NCBI RefSeq assembly: GCF_003663845.1 | Contig: NZ_RCCA01000003.1 | Location: 62,001 to 126,000, forward strand | DNA from: Chryseobacterium sp. 7 | GTDB taxonomy: Bacteria; Bacteroidota; Bacteroidia; Flavobacteriales; Weeksellaceae | DNA: 64,000 nt | Direction of reading: 5' to 3' | Shown here: piece by piece, positions 32,712 through 40,828 of the stretch | Layout of the letters: each line of letters begins with the position of its first letter | Position numbering within the stretch: the first letter of the stretch is position 1 | The notes under the pieces: generated by a model | What the model was told of the DNA's origin: nothing | Database searches by the model: none | The model's input: only the letters and a program-made list of their open reading frames with translations | Made by a program: the position numbers and the translations under genes

Positions 32712-34757
32712 ATGAAAAAGCAATTAACATATATAGCTGCAGCGTTTTTCTTTACAGGAATAGTTTCAGCACAAAAAATAGATCTTAATGCAATGCCAAA
32801 ACCGGGGCCTACTCCTGCGATTAACATTGCCAAACCAAAAACTTTCCAGCTGAGCAACGGCCTTACAGTAATGGTGGTTGAAAACAACAAACTACCAAGA
32901 GTAAGCGCAAGTCTTTCTATGGACAGACCTCCTTACAACGAAGGAGCTGTAACCGGAGTAAGCGGAATTATGGCTGAACAGTTCGAAAACGGAACTACCA
33001 ACATCAGCAAAGATGATTTCAATAAAAAAGTAGACTATCTGGGAGCGAATCTTAATTTCTCTTCAGGAGGTGCTTCTGCCAATTCTCTTTCCAAATATTT
33101 CCCTGAGGTATTAAACCTGATGGCTGATGCAATCATTAATCCTAAATTCTCTGCCGAAGAAATTCAAAACTCTAAAGAAAGAGCAATTGAAGGATTAAAG
33201 TCTGAGGAAAAAAATGCGTCTTCTATTGCAGAAAAAGTTTCTAACGCTTTGATGTATGGAAAAAATACTTCAAGAGGAGAATTTGAAACCGTTGAGTCTA
33301 TCAACAAAATTCAGCTTGCTGATGTTCAGAATATTTACAAAAAATACTACGCTCCGGATAATGCTTACTTAGTCATTGTTGGAGATGTAAAATTTGACCA
33401 GGTAAAGCCTTTGATTGAGAAGGCCTTCAACGGCTGGAAAAAAGCAAATACTCCTATTGCACCGCTGGGACCTGCTTCCAATGTTGCTAAAACAGAGATC
33501 AATGTAGTGGATGTTCCTTCAGCAGTACAGTCTGTTGTTTCCTTAAACAACCTGACGACCCTGAAAATGAAAGATCCTAACTATTTCCCTGCTACAATTG
33601 CCAACTACATCCTTGGAGGTGGTGGTGAAGCTAGACTTTTCATGAACCTTCGTGAGAAAAACGGATTTACGTATGGTGCTTATTCAAGTATGGTTGCCAG
33701 CAAATATTCTCCGGAGTTCTCTGCTAGCGCAAGTGTAAGAAATGAAGTTACCGACAAAGCGGTTAAAGAATTCATGAATGAACTTAACGCTATTTCCACA
33801 GTAAAGCCAGAAGAGTTAGCGAATGCAAAAGCTAAACTGAAAGGATCTTTCATCATGTCTTTGGAGCAGCCAGCAACCATCGCAAGATTTGCTTTAAACC
33901 AAAAAGTACAGGATTTACCAGCTGATTTCTATACCAATTACTTAAAATCTATTGATAAAGTAACTGCTGCAGATGTTGCCAACGCTGTAAAAGCTACAAT
34001 CTTACCCAACCAAAGCAGAATTTTCATCGCTGGTAAAGCTTCTGATATTTCTGAAGGATTGGAAAAATTAGGTTACCCTGTAAAATATTACGATAAAGAA
34101 GCGAACTCTGTTGCGAAACCTACTGTTCAAAAAGTAGATGCTAATGTAACGGTTGCTTCTGTAGTTGACAAATACATCAATGCTATCGGAGGAAAAGCTA
34201 ACCTGGCTAAAATTACTTCTTACACTACGAATGCTTCCATGTCTATGCAAGGACAAAACATCGATTTTAAAATTGTTAAAGCACAGGGAGGAAAAGAGCT
34301 TACTACGGTAACAGCAATGGGACAGGTAGTTCAAAAACAGGTATTCGATGGAAAAACCGGCTATTCTATGCAAATGGGACAAAAAGTTGATATCACACCG
34401 GAAGAAATTGCTGAGAAACAAAAGAATCCTGAAATTTTCGAAGAATTAGGTTTTGCAAAATCTGCTGATTATAAACTAAGCGGAATTGAGAAAATTAGCG
34501 GCGAAGATTCTTATGCCATTAAAGGTGGAGATACTACGTATTACTACAGTGTTGCCACTGGATTAAAAACCGGAGAAACCAAAAAAGTAAAAGCTAAAGG
34601 TCAGGAAATGACAATTCCAACCACGTTCTCTAATTACAAAGATGTAAACGGAGTAAAAATGCCTTACACCATCTCTGTAAGCCAAATGGGGATGGATATG
34701 ACGATGACGGTAAAGTCTTATGAGATCAATAAGGCTACTGATGCTGATTTTAAATAA
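32712..34757 (+). CDS. M16 family peptidase homologue lacking the zinc motif, with an extra C-terminal domain
   Basis: 681 residues with a signal peptide (ends near 20, IVSAQ). Residues about 40-480 form a two-domain M16 chain (GARLFMNLREKNGFTYGAYSS is the typical R/Y segment), but GIMAEQFENGTTN stands where HxxEH should be, so it is predicted catalytically inactive and paired with the upstream enzyme. The last 195 residues (VDKYINAIGGKANLAKITSYTTNASMSM onward) form an outer-membrane lipoprotein-sorting-like (LolA/DUF4292-like) beta domain, present in many Bacteroidota homologues. Confidence 0.88.
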   Translation: MKKQLTYIAAAFFFTGIVSAQKIDLNAMPKPGPTPAINIAKPKTFQLSNGLTVMVVENNKLPRVSASLSMDRPPYNEGAVTGVSGIMAEQFENGTTNISKDDFNKKVDYLGANLNFSSGGASANSLSKYFPEVLNLMADAIINPKFSAEEIQNSKERAIEGLKSEEKNASSIAEKVSNALMYGKNTSRGEFETVESINKIQLADVQNIYKKYYAPDNAYLVIVGDVKFDQVKPLIEKAFNGWKKANTPIAPLGPASNVAKTEINVVDVPSAVQSVVSLNNLTTLKMKDPNYFPATIANYILGGGGEARLFMNLREKNGFTYGAYSSMVASKYSPEFSASASVRNEVTDKAVKEFMNELNAISTVKPEELANAKAKLKGSFIMSLEQPATIARFALNQKVQDLPADFYTNYLKSIDKVTAADVANAVKATILPNQSRIFIAGKASDISEGLEKLGYPVKYYDKEANSVAKPTVQKVDANVTVASVVDKYINAIGGKANLAKITSYTTNASMSMQGQNIDFKIVKAQGGKELTTVTAMGQVVQKQVFDGKTGYSMQMGQKVDITPEEIAEKQKNPEIFEELGFAKSADYKLSGIEKISGEDSYAIKGGDTTYYYSVATGLKTGETKKVKAKGQEMTIPTTFSNYKDVNGVKMPYTISVSQMGMDMTMTVKSYEINKATDADFK

Positions 34758-34776
34758 GAACATCCTATTTTTATAG

Positions 34777-34806
34777 AAAAAACGGCAACAATTGTTGCCG
34801 TTTTTA
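34777..34806 (+). terminator. Terminator of the M16 pair
   Basis: AAACGGCAACAATTGTTGCCGTTT is a perfect dyad followed by TT and more T residues. Confidence 0.92.
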
Positions 34807-34834
34807 TTTTTATCAACATTTGGCGACATCTTTT

Positions 34835-34865
34835 TTTGTCATTCAGTAAAAAAACATTAAATTTG
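34835..34865 (+). promoter_or_regulatory. Promoter of secG
   Basis: TTTTG (34835-34839), an 18-bp spacer and TAAATTTG (34858-34865), 25 bases before the secG ATG. Confidence 0.75.
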
Positions 34866-34890
34866 CCCATTCAAAAAGATATCAGAATTA

Positions 34891-35244
34891 ATGGATACTA
34901 TATTTACACTATTGATGGTTCTTGTTATGGTTGCCAGTGTTTTATTGGTAATTATCGTTATGGCGCAAAATCCTAAAGGAGGAGGCCTTTCCAGTACATT
35001 CGGAGGTGCATCATCTGCACAGTTCGGAGTACAGAGAACCAATGATTTCATGGAAAAAGCAACATGGACTCTAGGCGGAACTATCATCGTTCTTATCCTT
35101 TTAAGCGTTGTTATTACAGGTAAGCCCTCTCAGGCTCTTCCTACACAACAACAGCCAGCGAAGAAAGAAGCTCCTGCAAAACAGTCAGCTCCTGCTTCTT
35201 CTACAACAACCCCGGCTAAAGCTCCTTTAGCACCGGCTAAATAA
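34891..35244 (+). CDS. secG: Preprotein translocase subunit SecG
   Basis: 117 residues with two transmembrane segments (about 4-24 and 55-73) and the SecG signature IVMAQNPKGGGLSSTFGG between. It assists SecYE during protein export. An Ala/Pro/Lys/Thr-rich tail of about 35 residues follows the second helix, a common feature in this phylum. Monocistronic, with a consensus promoter and a terminator. Confidence 0.92.
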   Translation: MDTIFTLLMVLVMVASVLLVIIVMAQNPKGGGLSSTFGGASSAQFGVQRTNDFMEKATWTLGGTIIVLILLSVVITGKPSQALPTQQQPAKKEAPAKQSAPASSTTTPAKAPLAPAK

Positions 35245-35269
35245 TAAGAATAATCATCTTATATAAAAC

Positions 35270-35298
35270 AAAAGCAACTCAAATTGAGTTGCTTTTTT
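35270..35298. terminator. Bidirectional terminator between secG and the glycosyltransferase
   Basis: AAAGCAACTCAAATTGAGTTGCTTT perfect dyad, A-run before and T-run after; it overlaps the stop codon of the minus-strand gene. Confidence 0.9.
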
Positions 35299-36130
35299 AT
35301 TTTAACTTGATCTTTTCAATCTGATGGCGGAGCTTCAGTCCTGCCTTTAAAAACGAATACTGTACAGGCTTCGATTCTTTATAATATTTATCAATAAAGG
35401 TCTGCATTGCTCCATAAAATCTATTGAGATATACTTCATCCTTTATGGTACTTTCTCCTTTGTGATGAAGAATTGAGACCTTACCATAATAGAAATTCTT
35501 ATATCCGTTTCTTAAAAATGTATAGCAGAGATCAATATCTTCTCCATACATGAAGTACGCTTCATCCAGCCCCCCTATTTTTTTGTAAATCTCTTTTTTA
35601 GCCAATAAAAATGCACCCGTAATCACATCCACTTCTTCCACAGCATTTTCTTCTATATCATTTCTGTAATAAGATTTCGAATTGTTCTTTTTAAAATTGG
35701 TAAAGAGCTTTTCAAAAGAATTAAACATATCCGGAACCAAACGTTTGCTTTCAGGAAGAAAATTTCCTTCTGCATCATGCATTCTCACCCCAAGACATCC
35801 GAATGAAGGCTGAGCATCTGCAAAATCCAGCAGTTCTTTCATATAAAAGCCCTCCAATTCCGTATCAGGATTCAAAAGCAATATATATTCTCCTTTCGCA
35901 GTTTGTACAGCCTGATTATTGGCTTTTGAAAACCCGCCATTGGTTTCAGAAGATATAAAATGTACATTGGGAAACTCAGGAATAAGATCGCCCCAGGAAG
36001 TATCTGTAGAAGCATTATCAATCACAATCACTTCATATTCTATCTCCTGCACATATTTTTGAAGTGACAGGACACAGCTTCTGAGCAATTGGGTAACATT
36101 ATAATTAACGATAATTACGGACAGCTTCAT
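35297..36130 (-). CDS. Family 2 glycosyltransferase
   Basis: 277 residues from ATG 36130 (MKLSVIIVNYNVT); a longer frame to 36196 runs inside recR in another phase. The GT-A fold is shown by LSVIIVNYN, VIDNASTDTS, and LLLNPDTEL with the DxD-equivalent Asp; GAFLLAKKEIYKKIGGLDEAYFMYGEDIDLCYTFLRNGY is the acceptor-side conserved block seen in rhamnosyl-type transferases. It probably builds cell-surface polysaccharide from a nucleotide sugar in the cytoplasm. Its ATG is 1 base after the recR stop, so it is co-transcribed with recR. Confidence 0.9.
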   Translation of the reverse strand: MKLSVIIVNYNVTQLLRSCVLSLQKYVQEIEYEVIVIDNASTDTSWGDLIPEFPNVHFISSETNGGFSKANNQAVQTAKGEYILLLNPDTELEGFYMKELLDFADAQPSFGCLGVRMHDAEGNFLPESKRLVPDMFNSFEKLFTNFKKNNSKSYYRNDIEENAVEEVDVITGAFLLAKKEIYKKIGGLDEAYFMYGEDIDLCYTFLRNGYKNFYYGKVSILHHKGESTIKDEVYLNRFYGAMQTFIDKYYKESKPVQYSFLKAGLKLRHQIEKIKLK

Positions 36131-36131
36131 A

Positions 36132-36743
36132 TTAATCCTTTTCGTTGTATGGCAGCCTGTTGATAATAGATCTTCCCAAAGAAATTTCATCGGCATATTC
36201 CAATTCGTCCCCTACTGAAATTCCTCTTGCAATGCTTGAAAAATTCACGTTGAAATTTTTGAATTTCTTGTAAATATAATAAGCTGTGGTATCTCCTTCC
36301 ATAGTGGCACTCAATGCAAAAATAAATTCCTTTACCTTTCCATTATTCAGCTTTTTTTCAATGCTTGGAATATTTAACTGACCTGGCCCTACTCCTTCCA
36401 TGGGAGAGATTTTACCACCAAGAATTAAATATTTCCCGGTATATTTTCCGGTATTTTCAATAGCAATAACATCTCTTACATCTTCCACAATACAGATCAG
36501 TTCGCCATTTCTCTTTTCATTGCTGCATATTTCACAGATGTCAAAATCTGAAAAATTATGACATTCTTTACAATATTTTATTTCGTTGACAAGATTAATC
36601 AACGAGTTTCCAAGACTTACAGCTCTGGAATTGGGCTGCTTCAACAAATGTAATGCTAACCTTAAGGCCGTTTTTCTTCCAATCCCAGGCAGTCCTGAAA
36701 TCTCATCTACTGCCTTTGCCAACACTTTACTTGGGTAATCCAT
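36132..36743 (-). CDS. recR: Recombination mediator RecR
   Basis: 203 residues. It helps load RecA at gaps in the RecFOR pathway. A helix-hairpin-helix (VDEISGLPGIGRKTALRLALHLL) is followed by the four-cysteine zinc motif CKECHNF...CEICSN and the Toprim domain (CIVEDVRDVIAIENTGKYTGKYLILGG). First gene of a two-gene unit with the glycosyltransferase; this coupling looks incidental. Confidence 0.95.
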   Translation of the reverse strand: MDYPSKVLAKAVDEISGLPGIGRKTALRLALHLLKQPNSRAVSLGNSLINLVNEIKYCKECHNFSDFDICEICSNEKRNGELICIVEDVRDVIAIENTGKYTGKYLILGGKISPMEGVGPGQLNIPSIEKKLNNGKVKEFIFALSATMEGDTTAYYIYKKFKNFNVNFSSIARGISVGDELEYADEISLGRSIINRLPYNEKD

Positions 36744-36748
36744 AGGTA

Positions 36749-36756
36749 CAAAAATA
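36749..36756 (-). promoter_or_regulatory. -7 element of recR
   Basis: On the minus strand TATTTTTG, only 5 bases before the recR ATG; the transcript would be nearly leaderless. No clear TTG upstream. Confidence 0.4.
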
Positions 36757-36845
36757 AGGATTAAAGTTGATAATTGATAGTGAATCGTGAATGGTCAATT
36801 CACTTCGTTTGTGAATTTGTATAAAGTGATTATTGACTTTGTGCA

Positions 36846-36867
36846 GCAAAAATTGACTATTGACCAT
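36846..36867 (+). repeat. Dispersed GCAAAA...ACTATTGACCAT repeat, copy B
   Basis: GCAAAAATTGACTATTGACC lies here; the surrounding 36765-36868 also has GGTCAATTCACTTCG...GTGAATT inverted blocks. It differs by one base from 52140-52161. Confidence 0.65.
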
Positions 36868-36930
36868 GAGACTAATGTCCCATTATGATATTTACATTTC
36901 TCCTCTATCCGAGAACTCTAAAAAAACCTC

Positions 36931-36938
36931 TATATTTG
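36931..36938 (+). promoter_or_regulatory. -7 element of the LURP-like gene
   Basis: TATATTTG, 34 bases before the ATG at 36973. Confidence 0.55.
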
Positions 36939-36972
36939 CGGCTCTAATTAAATATGAAAAAAATTAACTAAC

Positions 36973-37578
36973 ATGGTACTTAACAATCTCAATTATCCTC
37001 TGGATTTCAAATTCAAAATCACTACTTTAGCAAGTGATTTCAACATTACGGACAGAAATGGAAATTATGTAGCTTACGTTCGTCAGAAAATGTTCAAGTT
37101 GAAAGAAGATGTTATTGTTTTTAATGATGAGAGTAAGTCTAAGGAACTTTTCAGAATCAGAGCTAATCAATGGATTGATTTCAATGCTTCGTATTCTTTA
37201 AATGATCTTATTGACAATAAAAATTTTGGGAGATTAGCCAGAAAAGGAATGAGATCTCTCTGGAAAGCGAGTTATGATATTCTGGATGCACATGACCAGC
37301 CTAAGTTTAAAATTCAGGAAGACAGCGCATGGGTAAGATTCTGGGACAGCTTTGTAGGAGAACTTCCTATCATCGGAATGTTCACAGGGTATTTCCTTAA
37401 TCCGTCTTATACTGTAACAGGGATTGACGGAAAAGCTTATTTTAAGCTAAAAAAAATGCCTTCATTCTTCGGAAGAAGATTCCAGCTGGACAGACTGATC
37501 GATATTGATGACGAGGAAGAAAGCCTGGTAATCCTTTCTTTATTAATGATGACCCTTCTTGAGAGAGCAAGAGGATAA
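36973..37578 (+). CDS. LURP-one/tubby-like fold protein
   Basis: 201 residues, no signal peptide. The repeated strand pattern DFNITDRNGNYVAYVRQKMFKLKEDVIVFND and YTVTGIDGKAYFKLKKMPSFFGRRFQLDRL is that of LURP-one-related proteins, a scramblase/tubby-like beta-barrel around a central helix. Bacterial members have no established role. It is followed 23 bp later by a lipoprotein gene on the same strand, probably one transcript. The C-terminal hydrophobic helix (LVILSLLMMTLLERA) fits the central helix of the fold. Confidence 0.7.
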   Translation: MVLNNLNYPLDFKFKITTLASDFNITDRNGNYVAYVRQKMFKLKEDVIVFNDESKSKELFRIRANQWIDFNASYSLNDLIDNKNFGRLARKGMRSLWKASYDILDAHDQPKFKIQEDSAWVRFWDSFVGELPIIGMFTGYFLNPSYTVTGIDGKAYFKLKKMPSFFGRRFQLDRLIDIDDEEESLVILSLLMMTLLERARG

Positions 37579-37601
37579 ATAAATAATAAAACCACAACCA
37601 C

Positions 37602-38093
37602 ATGAAATATTTAATCATTGTATTTTCTGCATTTTTACTGGTAGCCTGCAAAAAGGAAAAAGAAACGGTTTCGGGATCCAAAACGGCCGATTCTTTAACT
37701 ATTGCTAAAGATTCTGCTTCAGCAGGTTCTTCTTCAGGGAATATTCTGGTAGGAACTATTCCTTTCCCAAAAGAAATCAAAGAATGTTCATGCTATTTTG
37801 CTGTAAGCAAAGCTGATTTTGAAAAGGAAAGATACATTTATGCAGATGATGCCGGAAAAACAGCTTATATGATGCTGGACGGTAAAAGGCTGGCTCTTAA
37901 TCTCATTTCATCAAGCGATATGGAGGTAGATGAACTGCTTACCAAGGAAATAGAAAATGATGATTATAAAATTTCTGTAAAGGGTAAAAAAATAAAAGGC
38001 GAAGAAGCTTTACTGTTTGAAGGAACTCTGACCATTGAGAAACCGGACGGCACTACATTCACCACTCCCATCTATGGAGAATGCGGGTGCTAA
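37602..38093 (+). CDS. Lipoprotein of unknown function
   Basis: 163 residues with a lipoprotein signal ending LVAC (Cys16), a Ser/Lys-rich linker to about 45, and a compact domain with three further cysteines (KECSCYFAVS near 60, and EYGECGC-like GECGC at the end). CSCYF...DAGKTAYMMLDGKRLALNLIS suggests a small beta-rich envelope protein. No family recognised. Follows the LURP-like gene at 23 bp, then a terminator. Confidence 0.7.
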   Translation: MKYLIIVFSAFLLVACKKEKETVSGSKTADSLTIAKDSASAGSSSGNILVGTIPFPKEIKECSCYFAVSKADFEKERYIYADDAGKTAYMMLDGKRLALNLISSSDMEVDELLTKEIENDDYKISVKGKKIKGEEALLFEGTLTIEKPDGTTFTTPIYGECGC

Positions 38094-38109
38094 TAAAAGC
38101 TAAATCATA

Positions 38110-38144
38110 CAAAAATGCTTCTGTATCTTACGGAAGCATTTTTT
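38110..38144 (+). terminator. Terminator after the 37602 lipoprotein gene
   Basis: AAAATGCTTC pairs with GAAGCATTTT around a 12-base loop, followed by T residues. Confidence 0.85.
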
Positions 38145-38150
38145 ATTTCG

Positions 38151-38158
38151 TAAATTTG
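38151..38158 (+). promoter_or_regulatory. -7 element of pepD
   Basis: TAAATTTG, 16 bases before the pepD ATG; the upstream T-run of the terminator occupies the -33 region. Confidence 0.55.
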
Positions 38159-38174
38159 AGAAAAATAAAATTCA

Positions 38175-39617
38175 ATGGAATTATCTAATATAGAACCGCA
38201 GATTATATGGAAAAATTTCTCCAAATTAAATGCTGTTCCAAGACCTTCAAAAAAGGAGGAAAAAGTGATCGCATTTATCAAAGGATTTGGTGAAAATTTA
38301 GGACTGGAAACTACGGTAGATGAAGTAGGAAACGTTATTATTAAAAAACCTGCCACTGCAGGAATGGAAAACCGTAAATCGATTGTGCTTCAATCGCACC
38401 TTGATATGGTTTGCCAGAAAAATAATGATGTAAATTTCGATTTTGAAACTGAAGGAATTAAAATGGAAATTGATGGTGACTGGGTAAAGGCAAAAGGAAC
38501 TACTTTAGGGGCTGACAACGGCTTAGGAGTGGCAACTATTATGTCCATCCTTGAAAGCTCAGATATTCCACACCCTTCATTGGAAGCTCTTTTCACTATT
38601 GATGAAGAGACAGGAATGACAGGTGCTTTAGGATTAAAACCAGGACAGCTTACAGGACAAATCCTATTGAATCTTGATACAGAAGAAGATGACGAAATCG
38701 ATATCGGCTGTGCAGGAGGTGTAGATGTAACCATCACTCAGACATATGCTACAGAGGCTTCAAAAGGACAAATCGTAAGACTTGAAGTAAAAGGACTTCA
38801 GGGAGGTCATTCCGGAATGGATATCCATAAAGGGTTCGGAAACTCCAATGTAATTTTGGGAAGACTTTTGTACAGCGGACTGGAAAACCAAAATATTGAG
38901 ATCCTTTCTATCGACAGCGGAGGTTTAAGAAATGCTATTCCAAGAGAAGGGGCAGCTCTTATTTCTGTGAGAAATGCTCAGGAATTTATAGAAAATGCTA
39001 CTGTTCTTAAAAAAGATATCTTAGAAGAATTTGCAACGGTAGAGCCGGGACTTCAGATCAATATTGAGAACTCTACGTCTTCTGACAAGGCAATTTCAGA
39101 AGGTGATTCCAAAAAAGTGATCCTTACTTTAAAAGCGCTTCATAACGGCGTATACAGAATGAGTCCTGATGTGGCTGATCTTGTAGAAGCCTCCAACAAC
39201 GTAGCAAGAGTAGAATTGAAGGGTGGAGAACTTAAGATTTTAAATCTTACAAGATCTTCCGTAGATTCTTCTAAATATTCAGTGGCAGAGCAATTAAAAT
39301 CTGTAGCAGAACTGGCTGGAATGAATGTTGAATTCAGCGGTTCATACCCAGGATGGAAACCCAAACCAGGTTCAGAGATTGTACAATTGATGGAGAAACT
39401 TTATACAGACAAGTTCAATGAAAAACCTCATGTGGTAGCTTGTCATGCAGGTCTTGAATGTGGAATCATCGGTGCCAACTATCCAGAAATGGAAATGGTA
39501 AGCTTTGGACCAACCATCAGGGGTGCACATTCACCTGATGAGAGAGCCAACATCCCTTCAGCACAAAAATTCTGGAGCTTCCTGAAAGATATTTTAGCGA
39601 ATATTCCTCAGAAATAG
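38175..39617 (+). CDS. pepD: Aminoacyl-histidine dipeptidase (M20 family)
   Basis: 480 residues, the length of E. coli PepD (485). This cytosolic di-zinc peptidase cleaves Xaa-His and other dipeptides. The zinc ligands and catalytic residues appear in LQSHLDMVCQ (His75, Asp77), GADNGLGVA (bridging Asp), TIDEETGMTGA (catalytic Glu pair) and LNLDTEED. The lid domain (LRLEVKGLQGGHSGMDIHKGFGN and NAIPREGAALISV) is also typical. Monocistronic. Confidence 0.93.
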   Translation: MELSNIEPQIIWKNFSKLNAVPRPSKKEEKVIAFIKGFGENLGLETTVDEVGNVIIKKPATAGMENRKSIVLQSHLDMVCQKNNDVNFDFETEGIKMEIDGDWVKAKGTTLGADNGLGVATIMSILESSDIPHPSLEALFTIDEETGMTGALGLKPGQLTGQILLNLDTEEDDEIDIGCAGGVDVTITQTYATEASKGQIVRLEVKGLQGGHSGMDIHKGFGNSNVILGRLLYSGLENQNIEILSIDSGGLRNAIPREGAALISVRNAQEFIENATVLKKDILEEFATVEPGLQINIENSTSSDKAISEGDSKKVILTLKALHNGVYRMSPDVADLVEASNNVARVELKGGELKILNLTRSSVDSSKYSVAEQLKSVAELAGMNVEFSGSYPGWKPKPGSEIVQLMEKLYTDKFNEKPHVVACHAGLECGIIGANYPEMEMVSFGPTIRGAHSPDERANIPSAQKFWSFLKDILANIPQK

Positions 39618-39637
39618 AACATTAAAATTACTATATT

Positions 39638-39673
39638 GAATATCCAAAGTCTTATGATTTTGGATATTTTTAG
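39638..39673 (+). terminator. Terminator of pepD
   Basis: AATATCCAAA pairs with TTTGGATATT around a short loop, followed by TTTTAG. Confidence 0.8.
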
Positions 39674-39710
39674 TTTTAATCTAAATATATTTATTCAATT
39701 GAAATAAAAA

Positions 39711-39804
39711 ATGCTTCGACAGGCTCAGCATGACACAGCTAAAAATTTATTTCTAAAAAAAACATTAGTATTAGAGATGTCATGCTGAGCCTGTCAAAGC
39801 ATCC
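39711..39804. repeat. REP-like inverted pair
   Basis: The 25-bp arms at 39711-39735 and 39779-39803 (core GACAGGCTCAGCATGACA) are inverted copies with one mismatch, separated by 43 bp. A TTAGTATTAGA block just inside the right arm is shared with 18581-18621. A frame from 39782 translates the arm as MLSLSKH and falsely extends the next gene. Confidence 0.85.
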
Positions 39805-39826
39805 AAACCATAAAAAACCTTATACA

Positions 39827-40408
39827 ATGAAAAGCATAACCGTATTCTGCGGCTCAAGTTTCGGCACAGATAAAATTTATGAAGAGCAGGCATTTTTGCT
39901 TGGACAGACCTTAGCAAAACAAAATATACAACTCATTTATGGGGGTGCCGATGTCGGCCTGATGGGAACTATAGCAGATGGTGCATTAACAGAAGGTGGT
40001 AAAGTCATTGGAGTCCTTCCCCACTTTTTACAAACCAAAGAAATTGCCCATAAAAACCTGACAGACCTTATCATTGTGGAAACCATGCATGAAAGAAAAA
40101 CCAAAATGAATGAATTTTGTGATGGGGTCATCGTTCTTCCCGGAGGCTATGGAACATTGGAAGAATTCTTTGAGATGATCACATGGGCACAGCTTGGACT
40201 TCACAAAAAACCGGTCGGAATTCTGAATATTGACGGGTTTTATGATGATCTGATCAAACTGGTTCAAACCATGGTGGATAAAGGATTTTTAAAGCAGATA
40301 AACAGGGATATGCTTTTGATCAGCAATACCATTGATGATCTTATGGAAAAAATGAGAAATTATCAGGCTCCTGCGGTCGGAAAGTGGATTTCTAAAGAGG
40401 AAATTTAA
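39827..40408 (+). CDS. LOG family phosphoribohydrolase
   Basis: 193 residues from ATG 39827 (MKSITVFCGSSFGTD); 15 more codons upstream are translated repeat. GGADVGLMG, the TMHERK motif and PGGYGTLEEFFEM (substrate and catalytic residues Arg/Glu) define the LOG/'lysine decarboxylase-like' family, which hydrolyses cytokinin riboside 5'-monophosphates or AMP to base and ribose 5-phosphate. In bacteria the usual substrate is uncertain and may be ordinary nucleotides. Single gene with its own terminator. Confidence 0.9.
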   Translation: MKSITVFCGSSFGTDKIYEEQAFLLGQTLAKQNIQLIYGGADVGLMGTIADGALTEGGKVIGVLPHFLQTKEIAHKNLTDLIIVETMHERKTKMNEFCDGVIVLPGGYGTLEEFFEMITWAQLGLHKKPVGILNIDGFYDDLIKLVQTMVDKGFLKQINRDMLLISNTIDDLMEKMRNYQAPAVGKWISKEEI

Positions 40409-40430
40409 ACTATAAGGCTTTTATAAAAAG

Positions 40431-40466
40431 AAAAAACCCGTCCGGAAAATCCGGACGGGTTTCTTA
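40431..40466. terminator. Bidirectional terminator between LOG gene and ferredoxin operon
   Basis: AAACCCGTCCGGAAAATCCGGACGGGTTT, a perfect GC-rich dyad with flanking A and T residues. Confidence 0.92.
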
Positions 40467-40486
40467 TTAAGATTAAAAAATATTTT

Positions 40487-40816
40487 CTAAGGATAAGGAG
40501 CAATTTCCACTTCGAGCCCTTCCATGACATCGGCAATATGTAACTGGCATCCCAATCTGCTGTTGTCTTTCACATGGAAAGCCTCAGCCAGCATGGCATC
40601 TTCTTCATCTCCCATCGGTTCCAAACCGGGATCATTAATTACATATACCTGGCATGAAGCACACATCGCCATTCCTCCGCATACACCAATAGTACCTTCT
40701 TCTGCCAATTCATAGGAACGGATAATCTCCATTAAGTTCATGGACATATCCGTAGGAGCTACGACATCGTGGATTACCCCTTCTCTGTCGGTGATTTTAA
40801 TATTAACGTCTGACAT
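40487..40816 (-). CDS. Adrenodoxin-type [2Fe-2S] ferredoxin
   Basis: 109 residues. The cluster ligands Cys46, Cys52, Cys55 and Cys90 occur in GVCGGMAMCASC and LGCQLH, the adrenodoxin/putidaredoxin spacing. It carries single electrons in the cytoplasm. It lies 12 bp downstream of a flavoprotein reductase on the same strand, an obvious NAD(P)H-reductase partner. Terminal electron acceptor (a P450 or other oxygenase) is not encoded nearby. Confidence 0.93.
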   Translation of the reverse strand: MSDVNIKITDREGVIHDVVAPTDMSMNLMEIIRSYELAEEGTIGVCGGMAMCASCQVYVINDPGLEPMGDEEDAMLAEAFHVKDNSRLGCQLHIADVMEGLEVEIAPYP

Positions 40817-40828
40817 AATTCTGCAAAA

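Noticed and set aside
39782..39826. 15-codon N-terminal extension of the LOG gene
   Set aside because: It is a translation of the REP arm (MLSLSKH...), so the ATG at 39827 is the real start.
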